Assembly (NCBI GenBank): GCA_010015805.1
Contig: ML978123.1
Span: forward strand, 2,480,001 to 2,544,000
DNA from: Rhizodiscina lignyota
Lineage: Eukaryota; Ascomycota; Dothideomycetes; Aulographales; Rhizodiscinaceae
DNA: 64,000 bases
Direction of reading: 5' to 3'
Part shown: in pieces, positions 1-12,589 of the stretch
Numbering within the stretch: position 1 is the first letter of the stretch
Layout of the letters: every line of letters begins with the position of its first letter
Position numbers and translations under genes: made by a program
Notes under the pieces: model-generated
What the model was told of the DNA's origin: nothing
The model's database searches: none
The model's input: the letters and a program-made list of their open reading frames with translations, nothing else

Positions 1-1
1 G

Positions 2-1621
2 GCAGAAGAAGCGCGTCTTTTGCTGGAGCGCCGAGAGAAAGAGGCAGAAGAGATACGTCTTTTGCTTGAGCGCCGCCAGAGCGAGATGGAGCACCGCCAG
101 AGCGAAAAGGAGCAGCTCGACAGCGAGATTCAGAATATGGCTTCCGACAAAGCATCCTTGGCGGAGGAGATCGAACACCTCCGTTATGATCGTGATGCCC
201 TGCTAGCCCACAAGAGTCGCCTCGCTGCCGATGTCTCGTCCATTGAGACTGCTCTTCATATCCGACGTGAAGAGCTCCATACCATGGACGCCAAAGCCGA
301 TGCATTGGAACGTCGCATCCTCAACGGCATCATGGACCACTCTCGGGCCCTACTCATGCAGCGATCCCTGAAGGCTCAAACAATCAAGGAAAGTCAGGGC
401 CAGAGAGCGAGCATGCCACAGCGGAATATCAGCACTGCATCACACAGCACTATCTCATCGCTCCCACCGCCAAGCGCTGCTGTCCAAGGTCTCAGTATGG
501 CTCTGAAGACTCGGCCCGGCGCGAAGCGCAATGGGCCAATGTACAGCGGCAATGGTGGTGGTGCCAATGACGGCCACACGGCTCGCCGTATCATGTCTCT
601 GAGTCAAATTACTGGAAACGCTGTCAGCGGCGCAAAGCCGTACTATGGACAGAGCATAGCTCCCCAACAAGGAAACCTAAGCGGCGGTATGAAGCGGAGC
701 CACTCGGTGAAAACTCAATGGCCAAGGAAACCTTCTTGGAACACTGAAAAGGCACCCAAGAGCCGAGTTGTGTCCGTTTCAGAGATTGAGGAGGACAAGG
801 AGAACGCAGCTGAAGAAATGGATGCAGACGCGGATGCCACTGCCCTCGTTCTTGCGAATCCAGCACTTGCTCTTGTCCCACCGCCGGAGACCGAGCCAGA
901 GACTGTTGAGGTCTACGCTGAAGCCGAGACAGAGCGTGAACTAGAGCAGTTTGATGAGGCTAGCGAGGCAGGCACGGAACGGCACACCAACCATGACGAC
1001 GAGACGATAACCGAACTTGAGACCGAGAGCGCTTATCCCGCGTCTACTATGGACCATACTGAGGCAGAGCGTAGCGAGGCAGAGACGCCAAGTGAGGATC
1101 GGCGGTCGAGCTACGGCACTGTAGTCACTGGCTCGAGAGAGTCGGACGTCTCGTACAGCACTGGTTCATACTTTACGGAGACTGAGACGGAAACAGAGCG
1201 AGCCAGCTCTGTTCTGGGTGCAGTCACCGCACAGCATGACGAGGATGAAGAGGACGAGAGCGAAGGCAGCGAAGGCAGCGAGGAAGGGAGCGCGGACGGG
1301 TCGGACGGCGAAGGGTCCGAGGTCAGTGAAGATGCAGAGACTGAAGGACACACGCATGAGGATCATGAGCACGCGGAAGTGGAGAGTGCTATGAGCGGAG
1401 AAGAATCGCATCTTACGGAAACGGAGACTCATGTCGAGGCGGCTCCGAGCGCGGGTGGTGAGCACCAGCACACGAAGGAGTTCATGATCTTCAATACTCC
1501 TGCTCCTAGCGATAGCGGCCTGGGCTCGGACCTGCCGACGGCAGCAATGATGAGTGGTTCAGAGACTGATTACTTTAGGCGTGCAGCGGAGGACGCTACG
1601 TCGGCGTTGTCGGGCAAGTAG
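2..1621 (+). CDS. Acidic coiled-coil protein, C-terminal part (5' truncated by window edge)
   Basis: The frame is open from base 2 to a TAG at 1619-1621, so the N-terminus lies outside the window. No ATG near the left edge is a convincing start. The first ~110 residues are a heptad-rich coiled coil dominated by E, R, Q and K, with repeated LLLERR-type units. A basic Ser/Pro-rich linker follows (about residues 120-260). The last ~270 residues are strongly acidic, with recurring ETETE, EGSE and DEDEE runs, and the protein ends in a Ser/Ala-rich tail. There is no transmembrane segment and no recognisable catalytic domain. Such architecture occurs in cytoskeletal, polarity and nuclear scaffold proteins, but I cannot assign a family. 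No intron is needed in the visible part. Confidence 0.8.
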   Translation, partial: AEEARLLLERREKEAEEIRLLLERRQSEMEHRQSEKEQLDSEIQNMASDKASLAEEIEHLRYDRDALLAHKSRLAADVSSIETALHIRREELHTMDAKADALERRILNGIMDHSRALLMQRSLKAQTIKESQGQRASMPQRNISTASHSTISSLPPPSAAVQGLSMALKTRPGAKRNGPMYSGNGGGANDGHTARRIMSLSQITGNAVSGAKPYYGQSIAPQQGNLSGGMKRSHSVKTQWPRKPSWNTEKAPKSRVVSVSEIEEDKENAAEEMDADADATALVLANPALALVPPPETEPETVEVYAEAETERELEQFDEASEAGTERHTNHDDETITELETESAYPASTMDHTEAERSEAETPSEDRRSSYGTVVTGSRESDVSYSTGSYFTETETETERASSVLGAVTAQHDEDEEDESEGSEGSEEGSADGSDGEGSEVSEDAETEGHTHEDHEHAEVESAMSGEESHLTETETHVEAAPSAGGEHQHTKEFMIFNTPAPSDSGLGSDLPTAAMMSGSETDYFRRAAEDATSALSGK

Positions 1622-1845
1622 GTTGATGGTATTGTTTGTGCTATCCTTCTTTTACTGGTTGAATGTACATTCTTCTGCCGAGTGATCGGTCGAGTATGAT
1701 TTGGACGTTTCCCCTTCTGGATCAACCTGCTCCCGTCAGGGTGCCTGTTGGTCAAATGATAACGATGCTTAACAATAGCAAAATTGTAGCTCTCATTTCA
1801 GGGGACAAGATTAGTGGATCACAGTGTCTGTCTCATTTCATCATG

Positions 1846-3564
1846 CTACTGGAAATACGGCCCACACATCGCCTCGAAATTCTTCACGTCTCCGTTGTGC
1901 GCGACGATGCCATGATCTCCAAATTTCCTTACCATGTCATTGCTCTTTGTGAATTGGGCCCAATTCTGCGAGGCAAGGCCGCCGTGCGGATCGTTCACGA
2001 AGGCCCGCCACGCATCTTGCATTGCATGACTGACCGCATACTCATACGGCGGCGACGCTCCGCGATAGTTTGAATGAGTTCCAAATAGGAGAGGAAGCTC
2101 CGCAGAATGGTATGCTCCCAGCCAAGGCTTTGTCGCAATATTGCTGAAGTTTCCCTCGTAGAAGAAGCGGTACGTTTCTTGACCAGCGGAAACGCGGTTC
2201 CTGCTAGTAATTAGTGTTTGTCTTTCAAGTCATTACATCATAGAACGTACCTTGCAGTCTGTACCGCATGGCAGAAGAAGGTACTCAAGAAAGCTTCTAG
2301 CGCCAGGGTCTGATTCGGACCACTAGGAACATATGGGGCAAATGGCTCTCCGTCCTGCGCGTTGTTTCCGATAATGGCAGGCTGTTGGGCGGTCAATACC
2401 TTCTTTCTAGAGCCGAGAGGACAAATGACATACAACCCGAGAGACCTTCCCTTGCAGAGCTCTTTCAGTATAGTTTGAAAAGACTATTTTGCCGTCTGGA
2501 ACAGCACCAAATGAAAGGCTGGGCGTTTCCCCTGCGTCTGCATAATTGCGGAGGAACTGTTCGAGTGTGCCAGCATCGACCTTCCGCATGCACGAGAGCT
2601 GAGCAGCCGCACCACCTTTATTCCCACAGCCAACCTGCGAGGCTACGAAAGTGAAGTTGGAAGGATGGGAAGGCTTATTCCCAACCAAGTAAGCAGATCC
2701 AGAATCCATGATCAGTCCCGCGACAATGGGATCTTGATACCAGGCGAAGTTGTACACGTCGACAGACTCTGCACCTGCGCTCTGGCCCCAGATGGAAATC
2801 TTGCTTGGATCTCCCCCAAAGGCCTTGATGTTATCTCGTACCCATTCGACGCTGAGTTTGAAAATGATGGTCAGCATGAGAGCCATGTTATACGCGGTAT
2901 TATTACTCACGCTAACCGCTGATCAAGGAATCCAAGGTTCTGTTGAGAAAGGCCTGGGGCATTTGGAAATCCAAAGATATTCAATCGGTAGCTGAAAATA
3001 TTAGTGAATGTGACTTGTTTGGGAACACTCTGGAGCCTACTTTAGTACAACAACTATAAGGTCTTTTGTTCGCTGTACCCATTGGGTGGGGATCTGATAT
3101 GGCACATCCTGCCCGCCGGTGTTGAGGCCTCCACCATAAAAGAAGACGAGGACTGGCAGGTTTTCCCCCTGTTGAGGCGCCCATACGCTTAGTGTCAGGC
3201 AGTCTTCTCCGATATTTGAAGTGTCACCTCCCCCAATGCCAAATTGCAAGACTTCCGTCCGATACACTCCTGGGGCAGCAGCGAGATATTGCATGCAAGA
3301 CCTTGGAAGCAAATTCGCATCAACAGAGGAGGGCAACTTGTTAGCTCGCGGCGGCTCCCATCGCAGATCTCCAACGGGAGAGAGGGCGTAGGGAATCCCC
3401 AAGAATTGTCTCACAGATGTGTACCGAGCATCGACAGCACCACTGACAACTGTGCCTCCAGGGAGAGTGACTTTAGGCTGCTCGGCAAGTATCTGTCGAT
3501 CCTTAAGGACAGCAGAGAAAGCCCCTAAGGACCACAGCGTGAAGAGAAGTACAGTTGACCACAT
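1846..3564 (-). CDS. Secreted type-B carboxylesterase/lipase
   Basis: This is an alpha/beta-hydrolase of the carboxylesterase type B family, which hydrolyses carboxylic esters and is probably secreted. Proposed exons (minus strand) are 3041-3564, 2911-2991, 2446-2851, 2251-2402 and 1846-2200, giving 505 aa. The Met at 3564 starts a good signal peptide (MWSTVLLFTLWSLGAFSA) about 83 bp from a TATATA box at 3647-3652. The frame is also open up to a Met at 3726, which would place the hydrophobic segment internally as a signal anchor. Family landmarks are FLGIPYA near residue 50, the oxyanion-type FFYGGG, NYRLNIFGF at the first splice junction, and the nucleophile motif GQSAGA (Ser about 226). A C-terminal PWLGAYHSAELPLLFG carries the likely catalytic His. 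The third intron (2403-2445, 43 bp, AAG acceptor) is the least certain junction. The gene is head-to-head with the small gene at 4312. Confidence 0.88.
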
Positions 3565-3646
3565 TACGAGTATCAAGATGGTAAGAATTCGATCGAGGAC
3601 TAGAACACAGTTCAGAACGAAAGTATGAGATGCATTTCGCGCCTCG

Positions 3647-3652
3647 TATATA
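3647..3652 (-). promoter_or_regulatory. TATA-like box of the carboxylesterase
   Basis: TATATA lies 83 bp upstream of the Met at 3564 and inside the alternative longer frame from 3726. This position favours 3564 as the true start codon. Confidence 0.35.
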
Positions 3653-4140
3653 CCTCTACCTTTCGCGACATCTCTCGCCGTCCCCGTTCCCCGCATGGAG
3701 TAGGCGGAGAAGGGATCTAGTGACATTGTTGCGATGAAGCTGCATACTCACTTGAGCCGGAGGAGAAATTAGGCTATACTGGAGCTTCCATCGTACGTAA
3801 ATTAAAAACAGGCGTTGTTTGTCTTCCGGTTACATTTGCAGTAGTGGCGGGGTCAAATTAAGAGCTGTGGAACAAGCTAATGGAGAAGATGTGCAAGGTG
3901 CGCGGAATGCGTGCCGAAAGTACCCAAACTCGCCTTGAGAAAGAAGTTGGGCGATTGAACAAGTATAAGTAAAGTGAAACTTCACTGTTAAGACGAGCGC
4001 AGAGAGGCTCTCACTCCCCCGTACATCCGGTATACAGAGATGAGGTTGAGGAGCCCGTCAGAATTCAGGTCGACTGTGATTGGCTGGAGGATTTCACGTG
4101 ATAATGACGTAGAGGTCGCGCATTCCATTGATGCTTTGAG

Positions 4141-4186
4141 CCAATTCTTAAACAGGCTCTCGAGTTTCCTTGTCTCATATTTAATA
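4141..4186 (+). promoter_or_regulatory. CCAAT box plus TATA-like element for the small gene at 4312
   Basis: CCAAT occurs at 4141-4145 and ATATTTAATA at 4177-4186, about 126 bp before the ATG at 4312. The spacing suits a fungal core promoter. This is a prediction from sequence only. Confidence 0.35.
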
Positions 4187-4311
4187 GCCCTGAATCACTT
4201 CTCGAATCACATCCCTCCTTGAATATCCTGCAAAGAGTATTTCCAGCTCCATATCCACGACCTCAACAAAGCAAAATATCCATCGCAGCGCAAATCAGTT
4301 CCAAACCGAAA

Positions 4312-4674
4312 ATGTCCAACTGGAACTACAAATCCTCGTCCTTCTCCTCTTTCTCCTCGTCGTCCTCGTACTCAAACCGTGACGGCAACGTCAAAAGCTC
4401 TGGCACGCGCAATGCGACCTACAGCAACACGGATGGGTCCGGCACCACCGTCAAGACGGCGTCCCAGAACCTCGGCGAACCCGTAATCCAAGAGGTCCGG
4501 CGCTTCGACTCTTCCGGCCGAGAGGTACCGACGTTGGAGAGCACTGGTGCGGGTTCTGACAGGATGATTGGCACTGGGAACAATCGTGTGGAAGATGTTA
4601 CGGAGTCGGAGGCAGATAGGGAGTACAGGGAACGGATGGAAGATGAGTACGCCAAGAAGGAGGGTGGAGCTTAA
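4312..4674 (+). CDS. Small conserved Ser-rich fungal protein, unknown function
   Basis: Single exon of 120 aa, starting at the ATG at 4312 (MSNWNYKSSS). The frame is open 31 codons further upstream, but that part looks like untranslated leader. The N-terminal 30 residues are almost all Ser, Phe and Tyr. The middle has a TVKTASQNLGEPVIQEVRRF segment, and the C-terminus is charged (DREYRERMEDEYAKKEGG). There is no signal peptide, membrane helix or catalytic motif. The layout resembles a family of short uncharacterised Pezizomycotina proteins with a Ser/Tyr-rich head and an REYEERIEDEYAKREGG-like tail; this comparison is from memory. The protein is probably cytosolic and partly disordered. Confidence 0.75.
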   Translation: MSNWNYKSSSFSSFSSSSSYSNRDGNVKSSGTRNATYSNTDGSGTTVKTASQNLGEPVIQEVRRFDSSGREVPTLESTGAGSDRMIGTGNNRVEDVTESEADREYRERMEDEYAKKEGGA

Positions 4675-5251
4675 GAATGTGCGATAGTTGACCGTGGCTG
4701 GGTTTGGTGTCAGGATGTACTATTAAGACAACCATGGCGTTTGAGATCTGAGTACCTAAGATGAGATTGTATCATTGGACTAAGCTGCTGCTACTGCATT
4801 AGCACGACAAACTACTCGCAATTGATAAGTGCTTAAAGAAGAAAAGGAGTTTATGAAGGTCGTTCAGCCCGTGTATTATGTGCACTCTAATCGGGAGTCT
4901 AACTAACCATTGCCCGTTCAAAATTCCTCCAAAGGACTCTGCTCCGCAGAGAAAGGATGCTGTTGTGCATGGATGCATCTACCACCAAATCTGCAATGGG
5001 AAACAAAAAGCAGATTGATTGTACAATTCAGACATGATGCTCTAAAGTGGGACGTAGAAATTACAAAAGTGGGGAGCTCGGCTTCTCGTCGCTTATAGTT
5101 GTGTGCGGCGACCAGAAAAACCGAAAATGAAGTATGGTGCAGGTGGTGGTAAAAAAGCATGCAATGCAAACAGCTACAGCCCGATATCATCTCGACGATC
5201 ATTACCTCGTTCTCTTTCTTGTCGACCCTTTTCGGTACGCCCACCCGCTTC
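4675..5251. other. Convergent intergenic region
   Basis: This holds the 3' ends of the small gene (+) and the TPT transporter (-). Short reading frames on both strands overlap each other and resemble no family. I see no gene here. Confidence 0.55.
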
Positions 5252-6717
5252 TCAGTGGCTGCTTGGTGTCCAGGTTTGCCACTCAGTGCCATACCTAGGC
5301 GCAATGCCACTGATCAAGACGAACATACCCAGTATCACACTTCCAAAGACAATCAACTTGCGCATGATTGGATGGCGGTTGCCATAATCAGCCCACACGT
5401 TGCTGCCTTGGTGGATGTATTCCTTCATCTTGTCGCCGCCAAGCTTGTAGTACATGAGACCGCCTAGCGCGATGCTATAGCCAATGGCCTGAAGTGGGGT
5501 GACTGGGTCGTGGAAGAGTAGCATGCTGGCCATGACGAGCAGGATGTCCTTGAGAACGCCAGAAAGGGTGAGGACTAGAGAGGAGGTTTTGCCAATCTAA
5601 GACGGAAGAGGTCAGTTGCGCAAACTCATATGGCAATCAACTAGCTCACCAGCAAGACAACTGCGACGTTCAGAGCAAATGCTACGCTAGCATTCGCAAA
5701 AAGCGTGGAGTAGCCGACACGTGTAATATCCTCCATTGTGATCGTCGGCAGTTCCATGACGAGGAAGACCATAAAGTTCATGGTAGCGCAGGCAGGAGCG
5801 AAATAGTAGAGGGAGACAAGAGGGTCCATCTTGAACTCGGACCCCGACAGAAGGCCCTGAACCATGGCCAAGCGTATGGCTTCGAAGAGGATACCGGCAA
5901 TTTGGATGAGGACACCAAAGAGGACAAACTTGATCTCTCCCACGGAGGCAACGATGACGCCAAAGACGATGATGGAGACGTTGCCGAGAGTCTTCATGCT
6001 CGGCGGTGCGAGACCCAAAAACCAAGTCGTGATAAGGACGGCGACGGGGGTAGTTGCCTGAACGGAACATTAGCGGCCGGACATTTGGCTTAGCTACCAA
6101 TGGGGCAGACGACATACCTTGAGCATCTGGATGAAGGAGACGCTGAGGTAGATGTACGAAATATTGCTGCAGATTAAACTCAAGCTGAAGAACATTCCAA
6201 TGGGGACAATTGCGCGGATGTACACACGTCCTGTCATGGGGACATTCTTCCTGGAATCAAGAACCCTTGTGAACCGAGCGAGCAGCTGGGTCATGATCGT
6301 TGCGAAGAGGAGATGCCATGTTGTGAGGAAGGCGGCTATAGTCAGTTAGATGCTGTTCTCGAGTTTCCACGAGGCTCTGAACGTTACATACGAAATTCTA
6401 GAAGCGCAATTAGTATTCGGCTGGCCAGGATCGCGGTAGGGAGTGAACTTACTGAATTGCTTCTTGTCTAACACCCACTTATTGAATAAGATGACACTTG
6501 AACTGAGAGCTATCCAGACACTGCAGACATTCTGTGGTCAGTTCCTCACTTCTTCCGCACAATTGGCTCGTGAAAGCTCTTACGCGATGTATACTGCCGC
6601 TGGTATGCCAGGCTTTTGGGACTCCGACTTCTCTGACAAGGGGTTGTGAATCGGCAGAACAGGCGCGGAGGCGTCTCTGCCCTTCTCCTCGAACATGCGT
6701 TCCTTCTTCTCGTCCAT
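5252..6717 (-). CDS. TPT/EamA-family nucleotide-sugar transporter, probable UDP-galactofuranose transporter
   Basis: Multi-pass transporter of the triose-phosphate/nucleotide-sugar (TPT, DUF250) family, 392 aa. Exons (minus) are 6584-6717, 6453-6520, 6392-6397, 6118-6335, 5650-6057 and 5252-5596. The frame is kept throughout and all introns are GT-AG. Motifs in order are VILFNKWVLDKKQFKFPAF near residues 57-75, TTWHLLFAT, SFIQMLKATTPVAVL at the exon 4/5 junction, and GEIKFVLFGVLIQ. About nine to ten hydrophobic helices precede a polar C-tail. The third exon is only 6 nt long (bases for the F-K-F-P step). The gene is head-to-head with UDP-galactopyranose mutase. In Aspergillus fumigatus the UDP-Galf transporter glfB is reported next to the mutase glfA, so UDP-Galf import into the Golgi is the favoured role, by context. 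Another sugar nucleotide remains possible. Confidence 0.87.
6392..6397 (-). other. 6-nt microexon of the TPT transporter
   Basis: AATTTC lies between a TAG acceptor (intron 6398-6452, donor GTAAGT) and a GTATGT donor (intron 6336-6391, acceptor TAG). Including it gives F-K-F-P-A in frame, as expected for the family. Skipping it deletes two residues without a frameshift. Confidence 0.7.
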
Positions 6718-8518
6718 TGTGCGTGGTGATTGTTGGATGCGGTGGAGAGAGGGAGGTTGCGCGGAAGAAGGGTGGCGTCACAGGTTTTCAAGGGACGTAC
6801 GGCGTCGAGCCGGCGAGCGGTTTGGAGGACGCGGTGTAACAGTGGTGGTCGATGTGCAGACTGGCCTGTTGAGAAACGAGCGTGGAAATGGTGCTTGTTG
6901 GAGGTGTACGGTGGTCTTGGGTGGTTTACAGCGGAAGAAGGGCGGAGATAGCGCTGGTTGTTGGGGTGGCCTGGCAGTCAATCGTTATTCAGAGGCTGGC
7001 GGACTAGCGCCTTTCCGAAGGCATATATTACGCGTCGCAAAACGCCAAGAGTCTGTCCGGCGGAGGGTGGAGCGTCAAACAGTGGGCTGCTAATGCGGTC
7101 CGCTGCTCTGGTGCGTTAGTGGAGGGAAGAAGCAGTGCCTTCTCGAGCAGCAGGCTGAAGCACGCCTTTCATTGTTGCTCCTTATCGCGCAACGTGCATG
7201 GCAAATGGCAGAATGGCAGATGGCCTTAGTAAGGTAGTTCGCAAGCTACATGTACGGAGCGTGCTAACAGCCAGCACCAATGCAACGACTGCGGCACCCA
7301 TGCAACGCGTGGACATAGCCTTCTTACCCACTGCTTCGGCGCCTTTGCCGCATCCTCTGCACATTTGGCCATTTCTATTTGACAGCTGCCGCGAAAAGGG
7401 GCCGCTATACTGCATCTCAGACCCTTCACAGCCGCGACGAACCTATTTCCATGTTGGCAGGTGTATAAGGCTGTGGCTGTAGTCGAGGCTCAGTGAAGCC
7501 AAGCACTGAACATGTGGCCGTTGACATGAATATGCATTCAAGTTGAAATGTGATATGTAGCATGGCTCTGTGCGGTGAACGACGCATACACGAACCCGCC
7601 GCTGCTTCGGAGCGCCTATCTTCACCGGTCCTCACAACTTGTACCTGACTTCGTTCGCGGAGGCTAATGATCCATCGCCACAACACCTTATTCGCAGAAA
7701 TGGTATTAAGGCCAGGTCTCTGATGACGGACGCGGAAGAAGGTGTGGCAAAGATAGGGGGTCAATATTGATATTTACGGGACGATCAGCTGCCTTTTGCT
7801 TTTCTCTGCGCGTATGATGGCGCTGTGCGGCAGAGGATATCCCAACGTATGTACTGTGCTGCTCTGCGATTAGAATAGAAGGCAAAGTCGATCAAACAAG
7901 CAGAAGCCGGCGCTGGGCTTGGATGCTGTCATTGCCCATGGCATGGAGCGTCGCCGCTATCGATCCCCTGCCACCGTCTCGACTCGTCACCGCCCACAGC
8001 AGGATCGTTACTACGTTAGGAGTGTTCTGCACGTAGCCGCACCTTGAACAGCGTCAGCACGGGCACCTCAATTTGCAACACGTGCGGGATGGACGCATCT
8101 CATTCCACCGGCCCTGATCTCGACAAATTTCCGGTGGTACGGCCATTGTCGCGCATCTGAGAGGGGGATTCGAGAGCAAGCGCGACAGAGTCAATGCGCG
8201 CCGAAGCTGATTGCGCGGACGTTTTGGCTTGTGCAAAAGGTTTTGTGGATCATCGACGTTGCCCCTTGCAAGGGCTGTAGCCAGGCAAGCTTCGAGAAAG
8301 GAGGCTAGCACCAACCCGGTCAGCCTTTTGCGAGCGCGCCTCTGAGCCTCAATCCAATCCGCAAATTTATTGCGCCCATCGCTCGAGCGTGCAACACCAC
8401 CGCCATCACGCTCGCTCCTGAAATCACTGCCGTTGCGCCTTCTTGTACCTTACCCTTCTTCTTCGCGCTTGTACACCACTTTTAATTTCCACCCTCACGA
8501 CTGGCATATTCGGGCATA
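6718..8518. other. Long divergent intergenic region between transporter and mutase
   Basis: These 1.8 kb lie between two start codons on opposite strands. Short frames on both strands (up to about 130 codons) overlap and have no family resemblance or splice-supported extension. The stretch probably holds the two promoters and long leaders. I see no gene. Confidence 0.55.
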
Positions 8519-10323
<1,805 letters not shown>

Positions 10324-10880
10324 GCGATATGTGAAATGCATGGGCGTTTTGGCTGATGAGGTTCCAGAGGGGCTAGATAAAAATGGAGGACGATTGTGAT
10401 GGGTTTCATTTCGTTCATCTGTATGATACGGAGCTGGGGTCTTGGAAGACCACAGCGTGGCCGGATCGGTAGATATGGTTAATCATGGGCCTTTCGAGCT
10501 TAGGGAGACTTTCGAATCTGCGATTTGCACTTCCCTCCGTTTGCTGTGAAGCTTGGCCATACCCTGTATTAGATTTCACTTTAGAGCGCATGCACAGTTG
10601 TAGCAATAGATACCAGAGTTTTGACTTCTAATTGAATTGCCGCCAGTGGATCTTGCGAGCCTCAAACACATCTGTAGGCGTACGTACATGAGAATGTGGA
10701 GATGAAGATGTCCTGAAAATATAGCGCCTTGCCCAAAATGCCCACATCAATTGATATCAATGCCCCCAAATCCTCGCTGGACCACATATGAACTTTTTGC
10801 TTGCTACAACAACTTCAATTTCAGCAGCCTATGCTGTTTCATGGCCCCGTTTTGGGTAACTAAATTCCGATGTTCCTGGT
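10324..10880. other. Convergent intergenic region
   Basis: The 3' flanks of the mutase (+) and Bfr1 (-) meet here. I see no gene, repeat or RNA. Confidence 0.55.
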
Positions 10881-12589
10881 CTATTCTTCTTCCTTGTCTT
10901 CCAAGTCGGCAGCCTTGAGCTCCTCTGCAGCGTCCGCCACAGCGTCCTTCTCCTGCGCGAGCTCTGCTTCTGCAGATACAGTGCCGTTGACTCCGGCATT
11001 CGCTTGAGCGGGTTTCTTCGCGTGGTCGGTCGAGCGCTCTTCGGTGTCCTTTGTGGCTGCTTCAGCCTCGAGGCGGTCGATCTCCTTTTGCGCCTTGGCA
11101 ATGTTCTGTAGAGTATTATCAGCCTCGCGAAAACATAGATCAGCATCATAGACATACCTCCTTAGTCTTCCTGCCCTGGTCTTCCCTCCACTTGGCCAAC
11201 TTCTCCTTCAGCTTCTCAACCACTCCTGGTACGTCCGTCTGAGTACTCGGCGGGTCGACTCCAACCTTGGCCAAATCCTCAATCACGCCAATGTTAAGAT
11301 TGAACTTGCTCTCGCTTGGGGTTCCTGGCACAGGGCTCTCGGTTTTCCCGCCCTTTTTGCCCTTCTTCTTCTTGCCTCCGCCACCAATGAAGTAGTTCTC
11401 TTCTTCATCGTCCTTCTTTGACACCTTTACGCCCTTGAAGCCACCATCGTCCACAGTTCGCTGCACAGACGCTGCGAATTTGCTCGGGGCGGCATCTTCC
11501 TTGGCCGCGATGCTGGTAGGATCAAAGTAGCGGATCAATCCCTCAGCAGTGCTGATTTCGTCACCATAAGCTGGTGCGCTGGCTTCCTCGAGTCTCTGAG
11601 CGGCGATTTGTCTTCTCTTGCCAGCCTCATGCGCATCCCTTTCTGCGCGCTGCTTCTCCTTGCGAATGCGCCACGCTTCCTGTTCATAGTCTCGTGCCGC
11701 GCGTTTCGCAGCGTAGTATTTGTCCTTGATTTCCTTGAGCGACATGTATTTCTTCTGCTGCTCTTCTTGTGCCTTGGTGCGTTCGTCGCGGAGCTTGTTG
11801 AGGCCCTTGAAGGCGTCATCCTGCTCTTCGCGCATCTTGTTGAGCTCCTCCTGGATAGAATTGTACTTGTCGCTCAGAGCCTTGGCCTCCGGGTTGTCCA
11901 TGCCCTTCTTCAGATCGGCAATCTCAACCTTGATAGCCGCGATTTGCTTCTCTGTCTCATCGAAACCGGCGAAGCCCTTCTTCTGCTTATGCAGCATCGA
12001 GATGTCCGACAGCATCTTCTTCTCCTCAACAAGCTTCATCGTGCCACTATCGACCTGCTTTTGGAGATGCTCAATTTCGCGGTTGATGTCTTCGACGGAC
12101 TTGAAGTTGACCTTGCTGCGAGCGACCTTCTGTTCGTTCATTCGGGCCTTGAGTTTCTCATCCAACTGTTTAATCTTCTCCATTGTAGATTGGCGCGAGT
12201 TCTTAAAGCCAGATTGCTGCTGGCGGATAGAGTTCAGTTCGGCGCGGAGCTCTGCCTGCTTCTTTCCGGCCGGCGAGTCCTTGTTGTTCGGGCGGGCATT
12301 GTCAAGCTTAGCCTTGATTTCATTCTGCGTGAAGCCGATGGGTGAGTAGCGGGACACGAAGAAATGAACATATAAAGTGGACTTGTATGAATTCCAAATA
12401 ATTGCTACTCACCAGTTTCTGCTGTGCGGTGGCATGCTCTTTTTCCGCGGCTGCAAGATCCTTCTTAAATTGCTCATCATCGGGCTTCTCAGGCTTCACT
12501 GCATGCTGCTGCTTTCCCTTTGCCGATGCAGTGGCACCGGCATCCATTGTTCCAATAGTCGCTGCCGACGAAGTTGCGAGGTCAGACAT
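10881..12589 (-). CDS. BFR1: Bfr1-like nuclear segregation/mRNP protein
   Basis: Coiled-coil protein of the Bfr1 family. In yeast Bfr1 associates with polysomal mRNPs and affects secretion and chromosome segregation. Exons (minus) are 12413-12589, 11158-12324 and 10881-11105, giving 522 aa. The N-terminus is Ala/Ser-rich. Residues about 40-300 form a near-continuous coiled coil (Q, E, K, R-rich) with GKKQAELRAELNSIR, VNFKSVEDINREIEHLQKQ and KKGFAGFDETEKQI, typical of the family. EISTAEGLIRYFDP, a lysine-rich GGGGKKKKGKKGG tract, and a second helical segment (VPGVVEKLKEKLAKWREDQ) follow, then an acidic tail. The antisense strand carries long open frames that are only a shadow of the coiled-coil codon bias. 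Confidence 0.9.

Larger units (their letters stand above)
3565..4311. other. Divergent intergenic/promoter region
   Basis: This 747-bp region separates the minus-strand esterase from the plus-strand gene at 4312. No gene is seen in it. It holds CCAAT-type motifs (ATTGG at 4079-4083, CCAAT at 4141-4145) and TATA-like DNA on both sides. Confidence 0.6.

Noticed and set aside
1663-2073. 136-codon plus-strand frame after the left-edge gene
   Set aside because: Overlaps the last esterase exon in antisense; the esterase C-terminus reads through it with the expected family motifs.
11608-12349. Two long plus-strand frames (245 and 209 codons) opposite the Bfr1 gene
   Set aside because: They are antisense to the coiled-coil exon; Glu/Lys-rich codons on one strand give Leu/Ser/Phe-rich frames without stops on the other. 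The Bfr1 frame has splice sites and family motifs.
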